64,000 bases of DNA from contig OY992540.1 in assembly GCA_963921195.1 (NCBI GenBank), forward strand, positions 43,609,890-43,673,889. Direction: 5' to 3'. Under the pieces are notes generated by a model. It searched no databases, was not told the origin of the DNA, and saw only the letters and a list, made by a program, of their open reading frames with translations. A program made the translations under genes and the position numbers. Origin of the DNA: Pegoplata infirma. Lineage: Eukaryota; Arthropoda; Insecta; Diptera; Anthomyiidae. Of the stretch, positions 22,470-33,117 are shown in pieces. Within the stretch, counting starts at the first letter, position 1; each line of letters opens with the position of its first letter.

Positions 22470-24045
22470 CACTCAACCAAAAATCATTGTATTCCCAAAG
22501 AAAATCGTTGTAAATTCAACAGAAATCATTGTTGATTTTGACCCTACAAATATTTATGTTGATTTCAATAAAAATTGTTGTCAGTTTTTGTAAAAGTTGA
22601 TCAACTCGTTTTTTTGTAAATCAACTCGTATTTTTTGTAAACTCAACTCATATTTTTGTTGATATAAGAAATTTTATTAATAAAAAAAAGCTTGTTGTTA
22701 TTTGTAAATATTCTTTTATTAAGTATAAATCACAATATTTTTTAGAATTATCACCGGCTTTTTAAGCTGCATTATTTAAATATGAGATTTTCACACACAC
22801 TTCGTTTATTTATGTTATGCACTCGTAAGCCATTCTCCAGTTTTCTAATGACACCAAATCAAAAACCTTAAAAAAACAAAAAAAAATATAATATGGTATG
22901 AATACATAAAGTAATCAATGTATTTTATTACTTACCAAATATTTACAGATCAGAATCTGATCATCAGATCCTATTTTTATTTATTTTTATAAAATTAAAT
23001 ATTTTTATAAGAAACAAACACATAATAGGCCATTTACATATGCCTCGAAATCCAAAAAAAAATGGGATTTCAATGAAAATCCAAGTAAATCCAATTCCTT
23101 TTTTGGATTTCAAATGTCAAATCCCATACAAAAAAAAACTTGGATTTTGGGAAAATCGTAAAATCGCAATTTAAAATCCAAAAAATTTCTACTGCTTAAT
23201 TGTACAACTATGGGTTTTCCCAAAATAATCATCCCTAATGCTTTTTTTACAACGCTGCACACAATTTTTTATCAGCTGTTGTTGTTTTTTATAAAGTAAA
23301 AAAACAATTAAAATTTATTTTTTTAAAACTATTAAAAGATTATTAAAAACAATGTTTAACAATGTTTCATTTAAAATTTACCATTGCAAATGGTAAACGC
23401 ACAATTTAGTTGACCAATTTGGTCTTCCTAACAAAGAAAAACACTCAATGGTGGCGGCCCCAAACTTGGCAAAAATGTTAATTTTCTTGCATTTAAAGAA
23501 GCAGCTCTACATAAAAACACATTTTTTAATATTGTGGTCCCAACATATACTAGTGGAATTGAAAATATTGGCTCCGGCAAAGAAAAATCATTGTTTTTAG
23601 AAATATTTATAAAATTGGGTAATTTTCCAACTAACAACCCTGTACACAAATCAAAAGAAAATACAGAGTTAGTACAAACAAAATCCCGCTAAATGTCAAA
23701 AAAGCATATGTAAACGGTATAGATTTTAATTGGATTTGAAATCCAAATTTATGTGGATTTCGGCGTATATGTAAATAGCATATAAAATAATTTTATAAGA
23801 GACAAACAAATTTCACATTGCAATGCATTGCTACCAACTTGATAATACAAAAATGAACGAACAGGGTTGTTTTTTCTTTTTTGGTTTTATCTATTGAATT
23901 CTGTATAATCGTTGTAAATAGTTGATTTAACTTTACTGATTATTCAACGACATCAACATTAATTTTTGTTGAATACGGCAATATTCTGTAAAACTTGATC
24001 TACAATGGGTTTACTAATTTTTCTACTAAGATATTTCTATGAGTG
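22470..24045. mobile_element. TA-flanked insertion, ends CACTCA...TGAGTG
   Basis: It begins CACTCAACCAAAAATC and ends ATGAGTG, with TA on both sides. The surrounding host sequence (AACTAACATAT, then GTAAAAATAAAATAAT) is continuous in the related copy at 58,545-58,575. This shows it is an insertion. The interior has several TTGTTGATTT and CAACTCRTATTTTT motifs. Confidence 0.6.
23025..23783. mobile_element. MITE nested in the 22,470-24,045 insertion
   Basis: The left end GGCCATTTACATATGCCTCG (then AAATCCA) pairs with GGATTTCGGCGTATATGTAA followed by ATAGCATA at the right. No coding capacity. Confidence 0.6.
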
Positions 24046-24303
24046 TAGTAAAAATAAAATAATCAATATATATTTAAAAAGAAGAAAATATTTTTTTTTT
24101 CAAGTTTTTTTTTTTTAAAGGTGTGAAAAATAAAAATAATGATCATTTTTTTTTAACTAAGAAAATTTCTCAGATATAAAAAATAAAATTAACTACTTTA
24201 AATAACTGTTACTACATTACAGTACTTTTTTGTTAGTTGTTCAAAAAAACAACTTAAAATAACTAACAAAAACAGTTGTTTGATATTTTTCATACAAAAA
24301 CTA

Positions 24304-25615
24304 CACGCAAAAAAAAACTTGTGTCGGAGTGAGCAAAAATCTGGCATAATTTTACCAAAAATATGCTAAAACTACAACCGACGAAGTAGTTTTCGTAATT
24401 TAGCCAAAACACTTATGTAAAAAATTTTGAAGAAAATGCTAATGCTATTTAAGCAAAAACTTGGTAAAATATACCAAAAGAAATATGGTGAAATATACCA
24501 AAATTATTAGAAAAGGTGACTAAAAATAATGCTAAAAATTACCACATTTATGCTAAAATAAATTTTCTATAAAATTTTTGTAAAAATTTGTATATTTGTT
24601 GAATTTAAAATTTTCACAGAATAAATCCATATTAATATAATAAATGTTGTGTAGGATTTTATTTACCGCCGACCAAATGACCCTTTATGTACCATTTTCA
24701 CCAGTGATTGCTGCCTACGCTTTTTCTTGAAGTGAAGGTTCCGCTATAGCTTCACGAATTTATTTAAAAGCATCCTGTAAAAATAGAAAATTATTACAAA
24801 ACATAAAATTTTAATTTAAAAAACTAGTAAACCCCATTGGTCTTTTGGTTAGGAGGAACACTTACTTTGTGATTCCATTTGTAACTCATCAAAACAAGTC
24901 TGGACTCCATTGGCTTTGCTATATAAATGAGTTTTTAGGTTTTAATTGTATAACTAATGGGAGGACTGGTGCCCACGCTCTTTATTGTAGTGGAGGATTC
25001 GCCATAGCTTCAAAAATTTATTTAGCAGTACCCTGTAAAAATAGAAAATTATTACCAAACACTAATTTTCAACTAAAAATCTATTAAACCTTATTGGTGT
25101 CTTCGGAATAGGGGTATACTCACTTTATCATTCCATTTGTAATTTATTGAAACAAACGTCTGGACTCCATTGGTTTTGCTAAATGAATGGTGTTTTAAGT
25201 TATGACACCAAAATTAACTTTAGCATTTTTTTATCTTACATTTATTTATCTTTTAAAAAAACTAATTATTTATATTTATTTATTAATTTATTAATTTATT
25301 TTAATTTTATTTATCAATTTCCTTTTTACGTTTTTATAACACAAAAAATAAACGAAGCACGCACACAAAAATACAAAATGAAATGGCGGTCTGTATTTGT
25401 TTTTTGTTTTTGTTGTTTTCTTTCGATAAATTTTTGTGCAAGTAATTTGCGTTATTGTGCAAGCTACTTGGTTATTTTACATAAAAAACTAATTATGTTA
25501 CTTTAACATCGACAATCATAATTTTAACAAAAATTTGGTAAAAAATTTTTTTTGGTATGAAAAAAATTTTACCAAGTAGGATTGCTCAATCTGACACAGA
25601 TTTTTTTTTTGCGTG
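24304..25615. mobile_element. TA-flanked insertion, ends CACGCAAAAAAAA...
   Basis: The left end is CACGCAAAAAAAAACTTGTG and the right end ACACAGATTTTTTTTTTGCG then TG. TA is duplicated on both sides. Inside are about 2.5 diverged copies of a unit of about 240 bp containing CTGGACTCCATTGG, GGATTCGCCATAGCTTC and CCTGTAAAAATAGAAAATTA, and one TTTGTGATTCCATTTGTAAC block of the dispersed fly repeat. Long frames here look like chance. Confidence 0.65.
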
Positions 25616-26043
25616 TACTGACTTTGAAGTTGAAAACAACTTACTACTGTTAAATATACAAACAACTAACATGTAGTTTCTTACATAATTTTCTTCGTGT
25701 TTTTTTTTCAAAAAATTTTTCAGAAAAAAAATTGAAGATCAAATTTTTTCCAAGTTTTTTTTTTTTAAGTTGTAAAAAATAAGAAAACGAAAATTATTTT
25801 TTGGAAAAAAAAAATTTGAAATTTTTTCAGAGATAAAAAAAAATATTTAACTACTTTAATTAACTGTTACTACATTACAGTACTTTTTTGTTAGTTGTTC
25901 AAAAAAACGACTTAAAATAACTAACAGAAATAGTTGTTTGATACTTTTCATACAAAAACAACTGAGTTTGTAGTTGAAAACAACTAACTACTGTAAAATA
26001 TACAAACAACTAACATGTAGTAACTTACATAATTTTCTGAGTG

Positions 26044-26558
26044 CATATATAACAAATCAAAAAATTATAATACATAACTATAATTAGAGCCTGAGCTCAA
26101 CTGTCTTTACAGAAACAATAATTTAAAAATGAATATGATTTGATTGTACTGTTTGTACTTTGTAAGATAAAATGAAATTAAAAAATTTTGACCGTACAAT
26201 TTTTTTTTGAGAATAATTTTTTTTTTTACAAAATTATTTTAATTTGAGTAAAATATGTACATTTTTTAGTACCTTTTTTGTAAAAGAAATGTTGACTGTA
26301 AACTTTTCTTTGAGCGTCTTAGAAGCACTTTTTTGCCAGCTGTATGATAAGCAGAGTGTGCCAACCTCAAAAAAAAAAACTTTGGTCAAATTACGTATTT
26401 TCGTGTTAAATACATCGAAATTAACGCTGAAAAAAATATTTCCGTTAATTTTTTTTTAATTTTCAGAAAGCTAAAGACAAAAAAATTGTGTACAAAAAGC
26501 ACTTACTAAAATTTTAATCTCCGGGTGCCGGGGAGATCCGCATGGACCCAACCAGGAG
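26044..26558. other. AT-rich non-coding DNA
   Basis: No gene recognised. A short GC-richer stretch (CCGGGTGCCGGGGAGATCCG) lies at about 26,520-26,540. Confidence 0.35.
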
Positions 26559-26692
26559 GCTAATTATGTAACTTGGTAATCGTAATCGTTAGCTCATTAT
26601 TCTATTACCATAAAATGACACTATATGGTCATGGAATAACGATGAAAATGATACGATTGACGATTATCAAGTTCCATAATTACCCCCCCAGG
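26559..26692. repeat. Short palindromic MITE
   Basis: GGCTAATTATGTAACTTGGT at the left pairs with the inverse of GGTAATTATGGAACTTGATA at the right. The inner blocks AATCGTTAGCTCATTATTC and ATCGTATCATTTTCATCG are also largely complementary. Confidence 0.65.
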
Positions 26693-26739
26693 TATTCTTC
26701 ACATAGCTCAGGTATATGGAACCTGCGAACAATGTCTTA

Positions 26740-28573
26740 TAGTGCATTTACACTGGTCCTCTAAGCTAGCTTAAAGTAGATTGTGACTCCAATCCAGTTT
26801 CAATCTATTAGATTGCCCATACAGTTTAGACTCTAATCGGCAAACGCAATCTGGTAAAGTTAGATACAACTCTGTATTTCTATTATTTGCATTATCCAAC
26901 ACTGAAAAACACCGACACAAAGTCTGCCGTTTTGATGACGCCGCCAAGTATGTTTATGCCGCCGTCATTGTTATTTTTAAACGCCGTCACTGTCCTTGTT
27001 AATCATACGACGACTAATTACCGTCGCTGTCTTTTGACGCAGTCACACACATTTATTACCAACTAGTTGTTATAAATGCCAATCTTAATCTTCTCAAATG
27101 TAAAAAATGCCTATGTAAACGGTACAGATTGCAAAGTAGATTAAACCCGAGTAAAAATGATTAGATATAATTATATCTAACAAGATATGATTATACATAT
27201 CGATATCTTACACAAGATCAAATTATATATAACCAGATATGCTAGATCTGCTACCATATATAACGATATATTGTATTATATCTGGTTATGTCTGCTACCA
27301 TATCTGCCACTTAAGAAAGATTTACATTCAATCAACTATAAACGTAATCAAACAACAAAGCTTTTAAATTTTTTATGAAACCCTCTATTTTTAAAATCTT
27401 CGTTATTTTTAATTTGTTTTGATACCAAATAAAAACAAAATTAAAAATGTAAATACAAAATACAAAAAAAAAAAAAAAACAGAAACAGAAAATTCTGTCA
27501 AATAAAAAATAACAAAATTTTTAATAAAAAATACGTATTTTGGAAAAATAACGTAAAATATTTATTATTCCCATCAAAATAATGGGAAATCCACTTGCCT
27601 CCAGCTCTCAGATGTTTGTAACGTTATTGTAAGTATTTTAACAACGAGCATGAACATTAAAAATGAAATTTTTAAAAAATTTTTTCAATTTGCAGATTTT
27701 TTCCAAATATCAAAATGATGATAAATGCATTTATCCATGGATAAACAAATTTGGAATTTACTGAAGATGGAGATTGAGTAATTGAAGTTAGTTTTTACAA
27801 CAACATGTTTATGATGCTTATAATTTTTTCCTGAAATAAGAAAAATTGCAGAGGGGTCGGTTTGTTTAAAATTAAATTTGTAAAAGTTTCTTTTAATATC
27901 GACGGTTATTGTTTATATGGTATTTACATCTACCCCAAATTCCAAAAAATGTACCGGTCATTGAAAATGTAATAATGTCGTGTTATCTTCTCAAACAGTG
28001 AGTTTAAAAGATATTAATATGAATTTTTGACACAATATAAAGCATGGTATAACAAATAATTCTGCATCACTAACTCAAAAATCACGTTTTTTGAGTTATG
28101 GCGTTATACAAGTAAATGAGCGATATGTATGAATTTATTTTTAATTTTGTCATTTAAATATTTAAATACCTTTTTTGTAATTAAAACTGTTTTGAAGTAT
28201 ATATGTTAAAATATCGTTACTACTACTGAATAAAATTGAATTATTACCATTTTAAATGTGATTATTTTTTCTTTACAATAGAAATTTTGAAAAAATCGAT
28301 GTTATCCCTTTATGCTACCATATCAATTCTGATCAAGTCAGATCTTATAAGATCAGAATATATATGGGACAAATGTCGGATCCAACGAGATCTAATTTGA
28401 TCAGTTTGTATCAGAACTGATCAAAACAGATATAATTAGATCGGGTCAATTTCCAGATCTGATAAGATCTGATAATATATTGAGCAAGATCTAAATAGAT
28501 ATGGTGCAATATCAAAATTTTTACTCGGGAAAATCGCAATTTACTAGATTAGAAATCCAATGTAAACGCACTA
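26740..28573. mobile_element. Non-autonomous element, TIR TAGTGCRTTTACAYTGG, TSD TTA
   Basis: The left end is TAGTGCATTTACACTGG. The right end is the inverse of TAGTGCGTTTACATTGG. TTA flanks both sides (26,737-26,739 and 28,574-28,576), which suits a Harbinger-type 3-bp duplication. A second, shorter relative appears near 59,735-59,755. The 27,965-28,135 block inside is shared with 51,960-52,115. Confidence 0.65.
27146..28529. mobile_element. Nested element, ends CCCGAGTAAAAAT, rich in GATCT motifs
   Basis: CCCGAGTAAAAATGATTAG at the left pairs with ATTTTTACTCGGG at the right, with AAA on both sides. Subterminal regions hold many short GATAAGATCTG and TCTAATTTGATCAG-type motifs in both orientations (about 27,160-27,300 and 28,315-28,505). 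Confidence 0.65.
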
Positions 28574-28576
28574 TTA

Positions 28577-29045
28577 GAACAAAAAATGTTTAGAATTGCC
28601 ACATTTAAAACATATATTTTTTTCAGCTCAAAAAACTGTCGGGATATAAAGACATTCCATTTCCATAAGATTCCAATTCCGGACGAGCACGAAATTTGTG
28701 ATTTGCAAAGACATATATAATAAAGATGCAGCAAATGCTTGTTCTTCCTTAGTGATTTTTAGTAACTTTTTTATTTACTAGGTGTCACTTTTTATAATTC
28801 CCGACGGTTTCCAATTTATATTGGAACTCGTTTTGGAAAAAAGTTTCAGTGCTGTCGACTTTTTCAACTATCATTGATTTAACGATTTTTATTAGTCATA
28901 TAAAAATATAGCTTGATTATATCATACATTTCTGGACAACAATAAACACTGTTTTATCGGAAAGAAAAACACTGTTTTATCGGTATAAAATACAAATTTT
29001 ATGACTTTTAATTATAGTTTTGAAAACATTAGCTTTTTTTGCAGT
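28577..29045. other. AT-rich non-coding DNA
   Basis: No gene or complete element recognised. ACACTGTTTTATCGG occurs twice in close tandem near 28,946-28,984. Confidence 0.35.
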
Positions 29046-29379
29046 GCATTAAGATTAGGATTAACTTTTTTGTTAAAAATATGGGGCTAGTCTCGCTAAA
29101 CATTTTTTTTTAATTTTTTTTCTGAATCCACATCCAATTAATAATAAAATAAAAATATAAGTAGGCTAAGGTAAAAATGTAAAGAATGAAAAATAAAACT
29201 AGTTAAATCCTAGAATTAAATCGAATTAACTTATACCATTTTACATTTTGGACCACGCTTATTTTGTTTTCTTTTTTTTATATTTACTAATTGTATGCAG
29301 ATTGAGAAAAAAATATAAAAAAAAAATCTTAATTTGATCCATTTTTTAACTAAAAAAATTTGATCCTAATCTTAATCCA
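29046..29379. repeat. MITE, ends ATTAAGATTAGGAT
   Basis: GCATTAAGATTAGGATTAAC at the left pairs with the inverse of GGATTAAGATTAGGATCAAA at the right. The AT-rich interior has no frame. Confidence 0.55.
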
Positions 29380-29973
29380 GTCTGCATGTATGGCATATAA
29401 AAATATACCATTTATTTTCGATTTATGCATTGTAGTTTAAATTTCTTTTGGTTTTCATCACATTGTTTTTATAAAAGAAAATAAATTTAAAATGACGGTT
29501 TCTGTGTAGTTGGCATTACTAGGTGAGAGAAATGGAAAAAATGAGAAAAAAAAATACATATATTGGAAAAATACGACAAGATCTATAAAACAGAATTATG
29601 TCGACTAACTTAAGCTACAAAACCTTTTAATTTGTGAGAAATAACAAAAAGTTTGTGTAGTTTGTGGATATAAATGTAGCTACGACTTATTGGCAACTTC
29701 TTAAGTTTTGAGTTTCTTCAATTTACATTCAGTGCACTGTTAACTGTTGGTCGACAAAGAACAAAGTGTAGGGAATTGTTTTGTGTATCGTATGATCGAA
29801 ATATTTTATTATACGTACATATAATATAAAAGTTTTTGTATCCAAAAAAAGTGGACCCAAGTAAAAATTTAAAATTCGGACTTCCCGATATTTTTATACC
29901 CTTATTAAAAAGAAATTTGCCGAAAAGTTGTGAAAAAAAAAACTTGCTGGAAAAAAAATTGGTTTGTATATTT
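29380..29973. other. AT-rich non-coding DNA
   Basis: Nothing recognised. Small frames here lack any family signature. Confidence 0.35.
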
Positions 29974-30352
29974 AGACTAGGACGCAGTTTAGACACTGCG
30001 TTTTTTTCTTGCACGCCTTTTTTTATCAGAGTTTTTTTCTAGTCAATCGGGGGTGAAAAGCAACGAAGGAGGAAAACAGGATTCTTAATTTTTTTTCTAC
30101 CCTTTTTCATTTCACCCCCGTTTGCCTAGATGGTATTTATACACAGCCTTTTTTTTTGCTTGCAATAAAGTCTTGCAACTTTTTTTTTGTTGGTAAACGG
30201 AGGTGAAAAGAAAACGGGGTAGAAAAAAAATCACGAATTCTGTTTTCTTTCTTCTATGCCTCTCATCCCCGATTACCATAAAAAAAAATTCAGATAAAAG
30301 AGGCGTGCAAGAAAAAACGTAGTGTGTAAATACCGTCCTACAAAAAAAGTCT
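29974..30352. repeat. MITE with ~45-bp imperfect TIRs
   Basis: The left end AGACTAGGACGCAGTTTAGA, followed by CTTGCACGCCT, is matched in inverse by AGGCGTGCAAG and TAAATACCGTCCTAC at the right. The centre is a further inverted pair (GGGGTGAAAAG and CATTTCACCCC types). Confidence 0.65.
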
Positions 30353-30405
30353 ATTTTTTTGTAAAACTTATTTTTTTTTTAAGTATATTTCTTTTTTCTT
30401 TTTAG

Positions 30406-30556
30406 TGGGAATTTACACACAGAGTTTTATTCCTTGATTTTTTTTTTTCAATTCCCTTTTGAAATTTCTTCTTTCTTTTAATTTTACTTCTTTTGCCCAC
30501 AAACTCGAATGCAGTAGCAGACATGCATAGAAAAAAAGTCCGTGTGTAAATTCCCA
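30406..30556. repeat. Short MITE, TIR TGGGAATTTACACAC
   Basis: TGGGAATTTACACAC at the left is matched exactly in inverse by GTGTGTAAATTCCCA at the right. Non-coding. It lies just upstream of the THAP exon. Confidence 0.7.
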
Positions 30557-30778
30557 ATTAGGAGAAAAGAAGTATAATAAGGGAAGAGAACGATTTGCTT
30601 TTTTTTGCTTGACTTTTTTCAATTCCGTTTTTTTAATCATTTGTGCTTTACCCTTATTTACCTCTTGTCCAAAAACTCAGAATGCTGTAGAAGGCAGTCG
30701 AGGAAAATGTCATTTAAATTTCCATTTACCAATGTCGTCTTAAAATTTTTCTTTTTTATTAGATCTGTCAAAACAAAA
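30557..30778 (+). promoter_or_regulatory. Presumed 5' region of the THAP/P-type gene
   Basis: A T-rich tract ends in TTTTTTATTAG at 30,752-30,762, a good splice acceptor, 16 bases before the ATG at 30,779. This suggests an upstream non-coding exon. Another in-frame ATG lies at 30,707, but the THAP domain starts directly at 30,779, as in most THAP proteins. Confidence 0.35.
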
Positions 30779-30965
30779 ATGGAACACAAATGCTGTTTGG
30801 GATGCATTAGCAAAAGCGTCCTTTTAAGTTTTCCAAAGAATAAAAAATTGGCCGCAGAATGGTGTGCATTATTGGGAATTCCGTATTATTCGGAAAAGTC
30901 AAGAATTTGTGAAAAGCACTTTCAGCAAAAAATCATTCGAGGAAGACATTTAGAACAACATTGTT
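30779..30965 (+). CDS. THAP zinc-finger exon of P-superfamily transposase gene
   Basis: It encodes MEHKCCLGCISKSVLLSFPK and on to SRICEKHF. The C2CH zinc ligands of a THAP DNA-binding domain are Cys5 or Cys6, Cys9, Cys44 and His47, with conserved Pro19, Trp28 and Phe48. THAP domains head P-element and THAP9 transposases and bind their terminal DNA. The donor GTAAGT starts at 30,966, one base into a codon. An acceptor after TTAATTTAAG at 55,177 restores the frame with the long transposase exon at 55,178, giving a Tyr codon at the join. The AVPTIF-like end of the domain is not obvious, so a small extra exon is possible. Confidence 0.8.
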
Positions 30966-30969
30966 GTAA

Positions 30970-31725
30970 GTATTACATCAATATTTTATGTTTTAAAATT
31001 TATTTTTAATAAATTCAAAGCAAACAAATTCTGATCTTTTAATATAAATGGTCCGAAAGTATTCAATATTTGATCTCAATAAATATATCTAAAGGCCGTT
31101 TGTGACGATAAGACTCAGCAAAATGATATGTCAAAAAATCGTATAGAATTAAAAAATGTTATCGTTTACCATCGTGTACATGCGAAATGTAATGACCCGG
31201 ACAACCCCAGCAAAACTTAGATTACCAAATAAGGTATAAAATAAGGTATAGGATCTCTTATTTTATACATTGCAGCATTGATGATTTTAACATGCGATGA
31301 GACTCAAAGTAATGCATCCACATTATCACAAAGAATACCAGTAAGGTATAAAATAAGTCATAAATTTATAACGAAGAATACGAGTAAGGTGTTAAATATA
31401 TGATATTTTATAGGTTACGAGAAATTAAATAATATAGCATACCAGAAGATAATTTATAAGGTGTTACGAGTAGTGAAAAAGTAATTTTGTATTTACTCAC
31501 GTATTTGTAAGTGAGTGTAAGTAGATAAAATATGCTCGTGAGTGTGTGTCGTTATAAATTTCCTGTCGTGAGCCCATCTCGAGTAAACTTATGCATTTTT
31601 TTATAAAATAATTATTTTTTATGTTATTGTAATGTATTATGCATCTAAATATAAATAACACCGCTCTACAAATCTGAGGTTTGTCGCTGCGTTTTGAATG
31701 AAACCAAAAAATGTTTATAGGTTTT
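30970..31725. other. Intronic non-coding DNA with short direct repeats
   Basis: AAGGTATAAAATAAG-like blocks recur at about 31,230-31,250, 31,340-31,360 and 31,390. No gene seen. Confidence 0.4.
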
Positions 31726-31729
31726 GGTT

Positions 31730-32305
31730 TCCCGATTCCAAAACGGTCACTAAAATTTTTCTATCACGTCACAATTTTGAGAAAATCGCGGTTAAAGTGT
31801 CAAAAAAGGCCAATTTTGGCCATTTTTGAGCGCCTATAAAATAAGATCCTGACATGAGAATGACTTGATATCAAGCTCATTCGAAAGTGCGTAATTTTCT
31901 CTTTAAGACAGAATCAAATTTTCTTGGAATTTAATTTTTTATTATGGTAAAAAAATCATTAGATACAATTGCTTTAAATCTAATATTTACGTATGTATTT
32001 GTATAGAAATTTGTTAAAAAACACTGTGTAAATAAAGTAAATATTTAAAAGATGGAAGGTTTTTTGTTAATGATTTTTTTACCATTTTAGAAAATAAAAT
32101 TCCAAGAAGATTTTATCTTGTCTTATAGAGAAAATAACATACTTTTGAATGAGCTTGATACCAAGTCAATCGCATGTCAGGATTTTATATTATAAGCTTT
32201 CAAAAAGGGTCAAAAATGGCCTTTTTCGGCACTTTAACCGCGAATAATTCAAAATCCTGACGTGATAGACATATTTGGGTTGCAGATTTGGAATCAGCGC
32301 AACAA
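31730..32305. repeat. Palindromic element with CTATCACGTCA module
   Basis: The arms are about 250 bases. GATTCCAAAACGG, TTTCTATCACGTCAC, GGCCATTTTTGA and GAGCTTGATAYCAAG-type blocks occur in inverse order on either side of about 32,005. The CTATCACGTCA module also occurs in the elements at 6994-7936 and 43,455-44,751. Confidence 0.6.
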
Positions 32306-32309
32306 ACAC

Positions 32310-32605
32310 TACCAAAATTACTTACCAGAATCCAATACGCATTTTCATGTTGACCTGTGTAATACATTATTTTAAACTTTCAAATAATACATAATGTAAC
32401 CAAGTATAAGTCATCCATGATTTAATGTTTAGAAATAACAAATATGAAATACATTTTTTCCAATAATCATTCATTACGTAGCAAATTATTAGTAATGCAT
32501 TATTTTTCACTTGAAAATAATACGTTGTGGAACAAATGTTTGGTAAGACATAAAATAATGCTACAAATAAGTAAAACTGTATACAGACTTGCGTGATTTT
32601 AAAAT
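32310..32605. other. Non-coding DNA with AATAATACRTWRTG repeats
   Basis: AAATAATACATAATGTAACC near 32,383 and GAAAATAATACGTTGTGGAA near 32,512 are related direct repeats. Nothing else recognised. Confidence 0.35.
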
Positions 32606-32896
32606 CACTATGTGATTTTCCATTTACCATGGTAATTTTGACTTGATTTTCCATACATTTTAAATGCTGCAAAATCATCTCAATCTGACGTGTTAAAATA
32701 TAAATCACACGAAAATCATGATAAAAGTCAGGGGTAGGGATGGTTCATTGAGTATGTTCAGTGTTTTTTCATTTGTGCACATACTGAACGTCCTATACTT
32801 TGACAATGTCAAATAAACAGACGCCGGACGCCATTAAATAAAAAAACATAAAAGAAGACACAAATAAAACAAATTTTAATTTAACAAAAAAAAAAC

Positions 32897-33117
32897 ATGA
32901 ACAAAAACATCAACAAAACAAAAAAACACTTCAAATGGACTACGAATGATGAGAGAATGCTGATAGAATTGTGGGCTGATCGTATTGGTGAACTGCGAGG
33001 AGCCCGGAAAAATAGTCACGTCTACGAGGAGATGACCAATGACTTAAAAAAAAACAACTGCAATGTTTCCATTGTGGAGCTTAAAAACAAGCTCCACAAC
33101 TTAACATCTAGATACAG
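32897..33117 (+). CDS. Myb-like protein exon 1
   Basis: ATG at 32,897 follows an A-run. It encodes the first 73 residues with Trp14 and Trp26 of the Myb-like fold. The donor is ACAG|GTGAGT at 33,118, after two bases of an Arg codon. Confidence 0.88.

Larger units (their letters stand above)
22425..26043. mobile_element. Composite of CACTCA-ended TA-inserting MITEs, twice interrupted
   Basis: The host element is the GTTAGTTGTTTT-rich family seen complete at 58,366-59,458. Here its left end is lost, and an insertion at a TA near 22,468 and another at a TA near 24,302 split it. A second right-hand copy runs from about 25,700 to CTGAGTG at 26,043. Comparing with the copy at 58,540-58,830 restores both empty sites. 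Confidence 0.6.

Noticed and set aside
25183..25506. A 107-codon + frame with hydrophobic stretches
   Set aside because: Low-complexity T-rich sequence inside a non-autonomous TA-flanked element; no start context or homology signal.
30605..30778. Upstream in-frame extension of the THAP protein (ATG at 30,707)
   Set aside because: A splice acceptor at 30,762 and the usual start of THAP domains right at the Met before the first Cys favour ATG at 30,779.
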